Shown here one piece after another: positions 1 to 5,868 of a stretch of 9,981 nt of DNA; position 1 is the stretch's first letter, and every line of letters starts with the position of its first letter. The position numbers and the translations under genes were made by a program. The stretch lies in the NCBI GenBank assembly GCA_964425415.1, contig CAYRMJ010000052.1:1-9981 (forward strand). The letters run 5' to 3'. Below the pieces are notes generated by a model. That model saw nothing but the letters and a program-made list of their open reading frames with translations, did not search any database and was not told the DNA's origin. The stretch comes from JAADDK01 sp964425415 (GTDB lineage: Archaea; Thermoplasmatota; Thermoplasmata; Thermoplasmatales; Aciduliprofundaceae).

Positions 1-84
1 TTACCACTTTCCTTAGTTCTATCTCGTTCTTAATCCTTATGCGAAATAATTTCCGGACTCTACAATAGGTTATAGATGTACAAA

Positions 85-94
85 GGTTTAAGTA
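85..94 (+). promoter_or_regulatory. TATA box for the sensor gene
   Basis: The sequence GGTTTAAGTA, preceded by an A-rich BRE-like stretch (82-84), lies about 34 nt upstream of the ATG at 124. An archaeal TATA centre is normally about 26 nt before the transcription start, which puts the start near 116 and leaves a leader of roughly 8 nt. A stop codon (TAA, 115-117) lies in frame just before the ATG, so no longer start is possible. Assigned by eye from motif and spacing only. Confidence 0.45.
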
Positions 95-123
95 GTTCAA
101 ATGCGTAGGATTGATAATGCAGG

Positions 124-582
124 ATGGGCAGAGAGAGACGATGTATTCTTGACGATGCGTTCAGGGTTTTGGAGTGTGATGAGTCCATTCTAAAAGCATT
201 GGGTTGCGATATTGTAGGAGAGCGCGTGCTTCGTGATGAGCGAGTCATTTTATTATTAACAGAGCTGGGAAGATATGAAGGAAAAGCGGTGCTGTGCGGA
301 TGTTTCACCACTCTTTACTCCACAGTCAAGGTTGTGCGAGATAAAAATTATGTGATGTGGATTAAAGATTACATCGTTGTGGATTCGGATTTGCGTGAAA
401 AGGCATACTTTCACTCTCCCGAATCGGTTATGATTTTGACGAAGGACCATGTGATTTTGGATGCCAATGAAGCCACTGTAAGACTCACAGGATTGCAAAG
501 GGAAGAACTCGTTGGAATGCACTGCTATAATGTGATGCATGAGAAGGAAGTGCCAGAGCATGGCTGCCCACTGGTTGAATAA
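124..582 (+). CDS. PAS-domain sensor protein, N-terminal part of a split gene
   Basis: 152 residues holding one weak and one clear PAS fold. Residues 1-40 read like the front of a degenerate PAS (CILDDAFRVLECDESILKAL, then GCDIVGE). Residues 97-152 are a recognisable second PAS (VMILTKDHVILDANEATVRL, then TGLQREELVGMHCYNVMH), including the C..H..C.PL arrangement (Cys134, Cys148) common in one PAS variant. PAS domains bind small ligands or cofactors and pass a signal to a linked output domain. The second PAS is cut off by TAA at 580-582 just after the CPLVE motif, before its last beta strands. Those strands appear to be encoded a few bases on, in another frame, at the head of the ORF at 614. 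The two ORFs therefore look like one disrupted gene, or a sequencing error. ATG 124 is the only possible start because TAA precedes it in frame. No membrane segment is visible, so a cytoplasmic location is likely. Confidence 0.7.
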   Translation: MGRERRCILDDAFRVLECDESILKALGCDIVGERVLRDERVILLLTELGRYEGKAVLCGCFTTLYSTVKVVRDKNYVMWIKDYIVVDSDLREKAYFHSPESVMILTKDHVILDANEATVRLTGLQREELVGMHCYNVMHEKEVPEHGCPLVE

Positions 583-613
583 GTAAGAAGGAGAGAGCCA
601 ATGGAGCAATCTT

Positions 614-1321
614 ATGAACACAGTTTACGGCAATCTTCTCGTTATGGTTCGCAAAATAGATGATGGAATATACGCGCATTATGCTTTGAAGGACGCTGCC
701 GAGCTCATTGAAGAGAAAAACAGAATGCTGGAACTGATGAAGCGCTACAATACCATTTTGACCTTCACCGCGGAAATGAATTCTCTGCTGATGAGAAGCG
801 AGAACTGTAAATCTGAAATTAAAGAGATTGTGCACAGGCTTGTGAAAATTGATGGTGTGCTGGGCGTGGCTTTATGGCTCTACAAAGAGAGCAAGAGAGA
901 GCCGGTTGTTAGTGTCGGCTCACTTGAAGATGAGAATGCTCATGTGGTTGAGCTAATTTTGGGAGAGAGAGACTGCGGAAAAATAGTTATTCATTTCTCA
1001 TACGAGCTCAGTGACGATGAATTCAAAGCACTTGAAGAATTCAACAGAAACTTAAACTTTTGCTTATACAGGGAGGAGATGGAAAGGAGAAAAAGTGAGA
1101 TGATTGCTTATCTCAAAAATACCATTGTTGATTTTGGGGTGCTTGTTGACGGAATAAGAAATCCACTAACTGTGTTGATGAATATTGTTGATTTGAACAT
1201 TGAGGACTCTGATTTGAAGGATAAGCTCATTGCGCATCTAAAGCGTATTGAATCCACAACCAAAAAGATTGACGATATATGGAATCAGGGAGAGGCTATG
1301 CTGAACAACCTGAAAGATTAG
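614..1321 (+). CDS. PAS-end/GAF/HisKA-like protein, C-terminal part of a split gene
   Basis: 235 residues. The first 25 or so (TVYGNLLVMVRKIDDGIYAH) look like the closing beta strands of a PAS domain, so the ORF starts in mid-domain. A coiled-coil linker follows (about 27-50, AAELIEEKNRMLELMKR), then a GAF-like region (about 55-150) and two helices (about 160-232) resembling a histidine-kinase dimerisation domain. The H-box equivalent reads VDGIRNPLT (178-186), with Asp179 where kinases carry the phosphorylated His, and no ATP-binding domain follows before TAG at 1319-1321. It is therefore unlikely to be an active kinase alone; a regulatory partner or dimerising sensor is more plausible. GGAG at 603-606 could serve as a ribosome site for ATG 614, but that start may only mark where the frame reopens. 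Its frame differs from the upstream ORF (124-582), with 31 nt between them. Domain calls are by eye. Confidence 0.65.
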   Translation: MNTVYGNLLVMVRKIDDGIYAHYALKDAAELIEEKNRMLELMKRYNTILTFTAEMNSLLMRSENCKSEIKEIVHRLVKIDGVLGVALWLYKESKREPVVSVGSLEDENAHVVELILGERDCGKIVIHFSYELSDDEFKALEEFNRNLNFCLYREEMERRKSEMIAYLKNTIVDFGVLVDGIRNPLTVLMNIVDLNIEDSDLKDKLIAHLKRIESTTKKIDDIWNQGEAMLNNLKD

Positions 1322-1329
1322 ATTTATTA
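1322..1329 (+). promoter_or_regulatory. TATA box for the thioesterase gene
   Basis: ATTTATTA directly follows the stop codon of the sensor gene and is centred about 27 nt before ATG 1353. That spacing predicts a leaderless transcript starting at or next to 1353. It is too close (about 15 nt) to serve ATG 1341. Confidence 0.4.
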
Positions 1330-1352
1330 CTTTTTCTGTCATGGGGTGCATC

Positions 1353-1709
1353 ATGAGGCATGAGAAAAGGTTCAAAGTTGATGAGAGCATGGTCGCAAAG
1401 GGAATAGGGCTGAATGTTAAAGTTTTATCCACACCATCTCTAATTCTCGCCATGGAAATAACAGCCCATGAATGCATACTGCCAGAGCTCAGTGATTCGG
1501 AGACCACGGTGGGCACGGGTATATGTATGCGGCACCTCAAACCCACGAAAATTGGAGAGGAATTTACAGTTGTCGCCGAACTAATTGAGAGAAACGGAAG
1601 AAAGCTGAAGTTCAAAGTTAGCGCGTACGACTCTCAGGGTAAGATAGGCGAGGGCGAGCATTACCGTGCAATTATAAACAAGAGTGAATTTGAATCACGA
1701 TTGAAATGA
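1353..1709 (+). CDS. FlK-type hot-dog thioesterase
   Basis: 118 residues from ATG 1353, a usual length for a single hot-dog domain. The FlK (fluoroacetyl-CoA thioesterase) family pattern is clear: TPSLILAMEITAHE, then TTVGTGICMRHLKPT, then IGEGEHYRAIINKSEF near the end. Thr27, Glu35 and His61 have the same spacing as the FlK triad as I recall it (Thr42, Glu50, His76), so the protein should be a working acyl-CoA thioesterase. The natural substrate is unknown; fluoroacetyl-CoA itself is improbable here. The frame can also start at ATG 1341 (adding MGCI), but 1353 fits family N-termini and lies about 27 nt after a TATA-like box, while GGGGTG at 1343-1348 offers a weak ribosome site. It lies 31 nt after the sensor gene and 34 nt before the amidohydrolase start at 1744, on the same strand. 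Cytoplasmic, no signal peptide. Confidence 0.85.
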   Translation: MRHEKRFKVDESMVAKGIGLNVKVLSTPSLILAMEITAHECILPELSDSETTVGTGICMRHLKPTKIGEEFTVVAELIERNGRKLKFKVSAYDSQGKIGEGEHYRAIINKSEFESRLK

Positions 1710-1714
1710 TAAGG

Positions 1715-1723
1715 TTTTAATAA
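1715..1723 (+). promoter_or_regulatory. TATA box for the amidohydrolase gene
   Basis: TTTTAATAA with AAGG just before it is centred 25-26 nt upstream of ATG 1744, the spacing expected for a leaderless archaeal transcript. The in-frame ATG at 1723 falls inside this element and would not be on the mRNA, which argues for 1744 as the true start. Confidence 0.5.
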
Positions 1724-1743
1724 TGCCCTCAAAATCACCCACT

Positions 1744-2508
1744 ATGAAAGTTCTAATTGCACAGCTAACTCCCGAGTTCAGCGTTGAGAGAAACAAAGAT
1801 AGGATTTTGAAAATTTTAAAGAGAGATGCGGATTTGTATGTGTTTCCTGAGCTTTATCTTACAGGGTACATGGTCAGAGATGACATGTCCATGTTCGCCA
1901 TTGAAAAAGATGATGAGAACATACAGGAGATTGCGGAGCATAGTGAAGGAAAGATAGTCATTTTTGGATTTCCTGAGCGTGATGATTTTTTGTACAATTC
2001 TGCCGCGGTGATTCATGATGGAGAGGTGAGCATTGCAAGAAAGCTGCACCTTCCAAATTTCGGGCCATTTGAGGAAAAGCTCTATTTCAGAGAGGGAAAA
2101 ACACCATTTGTTATTGAGACAGAATTCGGAAAGATAGGTGTGCAGATTTGCTATGATGCGTTCTTTCCAGAGGTGGCAAAGTACCAAGCACTGCAAGGCT
2201 CAGACATCATAATAAATATATCCGCCAGTCCCATAACTTCAAGAGCGTTATTTGAATCAATCATTCCGGCAAGAGCCATTGAAAACACGGTGTTCTTTGT
2301 TTATGTTAATTGGGCAGGATTGCAGAGAAGCATGGAGTTTTGGGGCGGGTCCATGGTTTACTCACCAAGGGGTGCGAGAATTCACAAATCTCCTTACTTT
2401 GAGGAGAGCATTGCGGTGGTGAATGTGGATATGGACGAGATAGATATAGCGCGGAGATTCAGGCCCACATTGAGAGATTCCAGAAAGGATATTCTTAGCT
2501 TGCTATGA
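1744..2508 (+). CDS. Carbon-nitrogen hydrolase (nitrilase superfamily)
   Basis: 254 residues from ATG 1744, normal for a single-domain member. The Glu-Lys-Cys triad is intact: Glu36 in FPELYLTGY, Lys100 in RKLHLPNFGPFEEK and Cys136 in VQICYDAFFPE; Glu110 in FEEK probably supplies the fourth conserved acid. Such enzymes hydrolyse non-peptide C-N bonds of amides, carbamoyl compounds or, rarely, nitriles through a cysteine thioester intermediate, and act in the cytoplasm. The sequence looks closest to the omega-amidase/N-carbamoyl-amidohydrolase type, but the substrate cannot be read from it. An upstream in-frame ATG at 1723 would add MPSKSPT; I prefer 1744 because MKVLIAQL is the standard family opening and a TATA box overlaps 1723. 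The gene ends 4 nt from the stop of the convergent MFS gene. Its role with the upstream thioesterase is unknown. Confidence 0.88.
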   Translation: MKVLIAQLTPEFSVERNKDRILKILKRDADLYVFPELYLTGYMVRDDMSMFAIEKDDENIQEIAEHSEGKIVIFGFPERDDFLYNSAAVIHDGEVSIARKLHLPNFGPFEEKLYFREGKTPFVIETEFGKIGVQICYDAFFPEVAKYQALQGSDIIINISASPITSRALFESIIPARAIENTVFFVYVNWAGLQRSMEFWGGSMVYSPRGARIHKSPYFEESIAVVNVDMDEIDIARRFRPTLRDSRKDILSLL

Positions 2509-2512
2509 ATTT

Positions 2513-3721
2513 TCACACATCAACTATTTTGTTAACCTTTGCAGATAGGAGAAGGTACAGACCCACGATGGATACCACACATCCAGATACAAAAATCACC
2601 GGTAAAACACCGAACAATGAAATTAACAAGCCTATCATGACCAATGAAACTAATGCGGCGCTTTGAACCAACGCACCTACCGCACTGAACACTCTACCCC
2701 GAAATTTCTCCTCTACAGCGCGCTGAAGTATGGCGGAAGATGGTCCATCTACAAAAGCCACAAAAAATCCGATGGTAAAGCCTCCGGCTGTCATTGCTAT
2801 GATGGGAATTGGAAATGCACCCATCAGAAAAATCATCAGGCCTATACCGAATATGCCCAGAAATACCATTCTTCCAGATTTCATTTTGCCAGCTAATATT
2901 CCTGTGGATACAGAGCCAACAATAGTTCCGATTCCAAACAGAACTTCCATCAATCCGTATCCTGTGATGTTCATGTGAAGCACATCTCTTACGTAAACTG
3001 AGTACGCAGCGTTAAGACCACCCACAAATAGCATCATAAGGACAAACGCCATTATTATTGCTTTGACTGCTGGATTTTTCAAAATGTATTTGAAACCTTC
3101 AATCATCTCGTTCAGTGCGTTTTTTTCCGTGGCTTTGGCGTAATGCCTTTTATAGCGAATTGTTAAAAGCATCAGTGCCGAAAATATGTAAGTTAATGAA
3201 TCAAATACGAAGATCCAGAGGTATCCAAGCACATAAATCATGCCTGTGCTTATTACAGGTCCCAAAATAACCGCGGACATATACGTGACCTGCGATAACG
3301 AGTTTGCCTCCACCAAAATATCTCGTTCCATTATCTCTGGAATTAGTGACATACGCGCAGGATAGAAAAATCGCGAGGCGGTTGAGATTAAAAATACCAC
3401 CACTGCAAGCTGAATCACAGAAGTGCAAAATATGAATATAAGCGCCAGAATTGCACGAATCATATCTGCAGCAATCATGGTTATCTTTTTGTTCCAGCGA
3501 TCCACGAATACACCTGCGATGGGTCCGAACAGAAGCACGGGTAGCGAGGACGCAATCATCACGATGCTTACATCAACCGCGCTGCCGCCCCAGCTGAAAA
3601 CCACCAGAACCGCTATTCCAAAAAACGCGACTTCATCTCCTAAATTAGATACAATCTGCCCGATCCAGAGCTTTGCGAAGTTTGTATTTTGAAGAGTTTT
3701 GCGCAATCCAGAAACACTCAC
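2513..3721 (-). CDS. MFS transporter (MFS_3/drug-efflux type)
   Basis: 402 residues with about 12 hydrophobic segments, the standard MFS length. The N-terminus (NTNFAKLWIGQIVSNLGDEV) and the loop-2 motif A (GPIAGVFVDRWNKKITMIAA, then D.IR) are typical of the MFS_3/EntS- and macrolide-efflux-like branch, suggesting proton-driven export of a small hydrophobic compound. The substrate is not inferable. A long cytoplasmic loop around IRYKRHYAKATEKNA separates the two six-helix halves; the second has the related GKMKSGRMVFL motif. Translation starts at GTG (3719-3721): TAA lies three codons upstream in frame, and no ATG is available. A TATA box 26-27 nt away predicts a leaderless GTG transcript. 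The gene follows the terminator-like hairpin behind the serine-pathway pair, so it is probably a separate transcription unit, and its 3' end faces the amidohydrolase with a 4-nt gap. Confidence 0.88.
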   Translation of the reverse strand: MSVSGLRKTLQNTNFAKLWIGQIVSNLGDEVAFFGIAVLVVFSWGGSAVDVSIVMIASSLPVLLFGPIAGVFVDRWNKKITMIAADMIRAILALIFIFCTSVIQLAVVVFLISTASRFFYPARMSLIPEIMERDILVEANSLSQVTYMSAVILGPVISTGMIYVLGYLWIFVFDSLTYIFSALMLLTIRYKRHYAKATEKNALNEMIEGFKYILKNPAVKAIIMAFVLMMLFVGGLNAAYSVYVRDVLHMNITGYGLMEVLFGIGTIVGSVSTGILAGKMKSGRMVFLGIFGIGLMIFLMGAFPIPIIAMTAGGFTIGFFVAFVDGPSSAILQRAVEEKFRGRVFSAVGALVQSAALVSLVMIGLLISLFGVLPVIFVSGCVVSIVGLYLLLSAKVNKIVDV

Positions 3722-3743
3722 ATACGGTTATTCGTATTGTGGA

Positions 3744-3751
3744 CTTTATAG
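3744..3751 (-). promoter_or_regulatory. TATA box for the MFS gene
   Basis: Read on the minus strand the element is CTATAAAG, preceded by the BRE-like GGAAAA. Its centre is 26-27 nt upstream of the GTG start at 3721, matching leaderless transcription. Confidence 0.55.
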
Positions 3752-3770
3752 TTTTCCACACAGGGAAACT

Positions 3771-3806
3771 AAAAATCTAAAAGGGAATAGAGGGATATTT
3801 CCCTCT
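3771..3806 (-). terminator. Hairpin plus T-tract terminator after serA
   Basis: A perfect 7-bp stem AGAGGGA/TCCCTCT (3789-3795 and 3800-3806) with a 4-nt loop lies 12 nt beyond the dehydrogenase stop codon. On the minus strand it is followed by a T-rich run at 3771-3782 (TTTTAGATTTTT). Archaeal termination depends mainly on the T-tract, so the hairpin may add to mRNA 3' stability. It separates the serine-pathway pair from the MFS promoter just beyond. Confidence 0.5.
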
Positions 3807-3818
3807 CATCCATTACTA

Positions 3819-4733
3819 TTAGGACAATAGTGCATCAGCCACGCGCTCTGCCACTTCAACACCTGCTCTAATTTGTCCTTCCTTTGCCTGCGCTCCGATG
3901 TGCGGGGTGAGAACCACATTGTCAAGCTCAAACAGAGGACTCTCTTTAACTGGCTCGTGCTCGTACACATCCAGCGCTGCTCCGTAAAGCTTTCCGGATT
4001 TCAGTGCTTCGTATAGTGCCTCTTCATCAACTGTTCCACCCCGCGCCGCGTTTATCAAAATTGCACCGTTCTTCATCTTCTCTATTCTCTCTCTGTTGAT
4101 TAGGTGCTTTGTATCTGGGGTGAGTGGAACATGGAGAGATACCACATCTGCCTCCGAGAGCAGGGAATCTAAATCCCTGTACTCAATGCCCAACTCTTTC
4201 TCAATGGATTCATCGGGGCGATACACATCGTAGTACACAACCTTCATTCCAAATGCCTTCGCTCTCTTGGCAACTTCCCTACCAATTCTCCCGATGCCGA
4301 TTATGCCCATGGTCTTCCCGTACATCTCTATTCCTTTGGATTTCTTCTTGGGCCATGCTCCTTTTCGCATCTCTCTATCCGCAAATGCTATTTTTCGCAT
4401 AACTGCAAGTATGAGCCCAATGGTCAGCTCAGCGACGCTAATGCTGGTGGCACCCGGTGTATTTATGACTTTTATTCCTTTGCTTTTCGCGTACTCCACA
4501 TCAATATTGTCCAATCCTACACCTGCACGTCCAATAACCTTTAAATTCTTTGCAGAGTCTATTATTTCTTTCCGAACTTTGGTTGCGCTCCTCACTATTA
4601 TTGCATCTAAGTCCTCCACGTGTTTAAAAAGCTCCTCTTTGGGAATGGAACTGAGATCTATGACATCAAATCCTCTCTCCTTTAAAAGAGCAACACCCTC
4701 CTCGGCAATAGGGTCGCATATTCCTACCTTCAT
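3819..4733 (-). CDS. serA: D-3-phosphoglycerate dehydrogenase-like 2-hydroxyacid dehydrogenase (ACT-less)
   Basis: 304 residues of the D-isomer 2-hydroxyacid dehydrogenase family. The Rossmann nucleotide motif GIGRIG (146-151) is followed by Asp169, which favours NAD over NADP. The catalytic triad is visible as Arg231 (INAARGG), Glu260 (DVYEHEP) and His278 (TPHIGAQ). LKVIGRAGVGLDNID (65-79) and NTPGATSISVAELTIGL (91-107) are close to 3-phosphoglycerate dehydrogenases, the enzyme that oxidises 3-phosphoglycerate to 3-phosphohydroxypyruvate in serine synthesis. It lacks the C-terminal ACT regulatory domain of long SerA forms, so serine feedback through that domain is not expected. ATG overlaps the aminotransferase stop by one base (TGATG), with GGGGGT a few bases upstream as a ribosome site, indicating translational coupling. 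A glyoxylate or hydroxypyruvate reductase is the main alternative, but the neighbour favours SerA. Confidence 0.85.
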   Translation of the reverse strand: MKVGICDPIAEEGVALLKERGFDVIDLSSIPKEELFKHVEDLDAIIVRSATKVRKEIIDSAKNLKVIGRAGVGLDNIDVEYAKSKGIKVINTPGATSISVAELTIGLILAVMRKIAFADREMRKGAWPKKKSKGIEMYGKTMGIIGIGRIGREVAKRAKAFGMKVVYYDVYRPDESIEKELGIEYRDLDSLLSEADVVSLHVPLTPDTKHLINRERIEKMKNGAILINAARGGTVDEEALYEALKSGKLYGAALDVYEHEPVKESPLFELDNVVLTPHIGAQAKEGQIRAGVEVAERVADALLS

Positions 4734-5815
4734 CAGTATACCCCCTTCGCCTCCAGAATCTCGTCCACTGAATCCAAAAGCGCCATTATGTCGCCGGGCT
4801 GTACTTGTCCCATGTGCGCAATCCTGAAAGTTTTCTCCTTCAATTCTCCATAACCGTTGGAGAGCATCATGCCCCTTTTCATAAGTTCGTTGTTCAGGTC
4901 CTTCACAGATATACCATGCGTGTTTTTCACCGTTGTAACTGTCACGCTCTCATATCCCGGCTCGGCAAAAAGCTCAAAGCCTCTCTTTTTAACCCAATTG
5001 TGGACTATGCCCCTCATTTTAAGATGTCTTTCATATCTCGCTTCCATGCCCTCTCTGAGCATAAGGTCAAGCTGTGCATCCATCGCGTAAAGAAGTGGAA
5101 CTGCGGGAGTTGTCGGGTGCTGCTGGCTCTTCTCAAATCTCTTCAGCATTCTGACGAAATCAAAGTAGTAACCCTTGTTCTTCATATTTTTACTTCTCTC
5201 CATTGCCGCCTCGCTAACAAACGCCACCGCGAGTCCGGGCGGAAGCGCGAGAGCTTTTTGAGAGGAGGCAATCACAACATCGTAGTTGTCTATATTTATC
5301 TTATCTCCACCGAGGGAGGACACGGCATCTATGGCAATTAGAGTATCATTCTCATGCGCTATTTTCGCAATTTCATCCGTGGGATTTCTCACGCCCGTGG
5401 AAGTCTCGTTGTGAATCTGCGCCAGAAGCTCGTATTTCTTCTTTTTAATTTTTTCTTCTATCATCTCCGGCTTAACGGCCATTCCCCAGTCTGCCCACAC
5501 CAAATCGGCCTCTTTACCGTTTGCAAGGCTCATCTCGTACCAGCGCTTGCTGAACGCTCCGCACGCACCATGCAAAACATGGCGCTCTGCGAGATTTCTT
5601 ATGGTGCCTTCCATCACACCAGAGCCGCTGGAGGTGAACACCATCGCGTAGTGCTTTGTGTTGAAAAATTTCTGCAACTTCTCCACTATTCCTCCATAAA
5701 GCTCGGTCATCTCAGAGGTGCGATGCCCGATGACACGCTGAGCCATTACGAGCCGAACTCTATCATCCACTTCCGTAGGTCCGGGTATGAACAGTTTTGG
5801 TGTATTATCTATCAT
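4733..5815 (-). CDS. Class V aminotransferase, likely phosphoserine/serine-pyruvate type
   Basis: 360 residues of the alanine-glyoxylate/serine-pyruvate group of PLP aminotransferases. KLFIPGPTEV opens the family fold. TSSGSGVMEG (61-70) forms the PLP phosphate cup, HNETSTGVRNP (135-145) and AIDAVSSLGG with Asp163 hold the cofactor ring, and Lys187 in ASSQKALALPPG is the Schiff-base lysine. Arg331 in FRIAHMG should bind the substrate carboxylate. Because the gene is coupled to a serA-like gene (TGATG, one shared base), the likely reaction is 3-phosphohydroxypyruvate plus glutamate to phosphoserine, standing in for a classical SerC. Serine-glyoxylate or alanine-glyoxylate transamination is also possible. 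GGTGAT (5820-5825, minus strand) precedes ATG by 4 nt. A TATA box overlaps the stop of the upstream surface-protein gene, and a 12-bp palindrome lies between it and the start, so the pair probably has its own regulated promoter. Confidence 0.87.
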   Translation of the reverse strand: MIDNTPKLFIPGPTEVDDRVRLVMAQRVIGHRTSEMTELYGGIVEKLQKFFNTKHYAMVFTSSGSGVMEGTIRNLAERHVLHGACGAFSKRWYEMSLANGKEADLVWADWGMAVKPEMIEEKIKKKKYELLAQIHNETSTGVRNPTDEIAKIAHENDTLIAIDAVSSLGGDKINIDNYDVVIASSQKALALPPGLAVAFVSEAAMERSKNMKNKGYYFDFVRMLKRFEKSQQHPTTPAVPLLYAMDAQLDLMLREGMEARYERHLKMRGIVHNWVKKRGFELFAEPGYESVTVTTVKNTHGISVKDLNNELMKRGMMLSNGYGELKEKTFRIAHMGQVQPGDIMALLDSVDEILEAKGVY

Positions 5816-5819
5816 TTAA

Positions 5820-5825
5820 ATCACC
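5820..5825 (-). promoter_or_regulatory. Ribosome binding site of the aminotransferase
   Basis: GGTGAT on the minus strand matches the end of archaeal 16S rRNA (ATCACC) and lies 4 nt before ATG 5815. It is one of the clearer ribosome sites in the window, where several other genes appear leaderless. Confidence 0.55.
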
Positions 5826-5835
5826 GAAAGGGAGA

Positions 5836-5847
5836 ATCGCATGCGAT
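5836..5847. promoter_or_regulatory. Perfect 12-bp palindrome, candidate operator
   Basis: ATCGCATGCGAT is its own reverse complement. It lies in the 45-bp gap between the surface-protein gene and the aminotransferase gene, centred about 20 nt downstream of the TATA box centre, so it would cover roughly -11 to +1 of the predicted transcript. A dimeric repressor there would block initiation of the serine-pathway pair. The function is inferred from position and symmetry only. Confidence 0.4.
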
Positions 5848-5856
5848 GATATTAAC

Positions 5857-5868
5857 TTTTTTAAATAA
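5857..5868 (-). promoter_or_regulatory. TATA box for the aminotransferase-serA pair
   Basis: On the minus strand the element reads TTATTTAAAAAA. It overlaps the TAA stop (5861-5863) of the upstream surface-protein gene. The predicted transcription start is near 5836, leaving a leader of about 20 nt that contains the GGTGAT ribosome site. Confidence 0.45.

Noticed and set aside
1..68. Open frame ending in TAG (66-68, plus) that could be the hydrophobic C-terminus of an upstream gene (FLSSISFLILMRNNF).
   Set aside because: The opposite strand is also open here (VRKLFRIRIKNEIEL) and neither has a start codon or enough length to decide; it cannot be supported from this window.
601..663. ATG 601 as an alternative start bridging the split sensor gene.
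   Set aside because: It runs in the frame of the first half and hits TGA at 661-663 after 20 codons, so it does not join the second half.
2663..3692. Short plus-strand ORFs opposite the MFS gene, rich in Ile, Pro and Asn.
   Set aside because: Antisense frames of transmembrane segments; no start signals and no domain similarity.
4267..4827. Plus-strand ORF of 186 residues opposite the dehydrogenase gene.
   Set aside because: Lies antisense to a confident enzyme gene with all catalytic motifs; its composition (Pro, Ser, Ile runs) is typical of a shadow frame, and it has no promoter or ribosome site.
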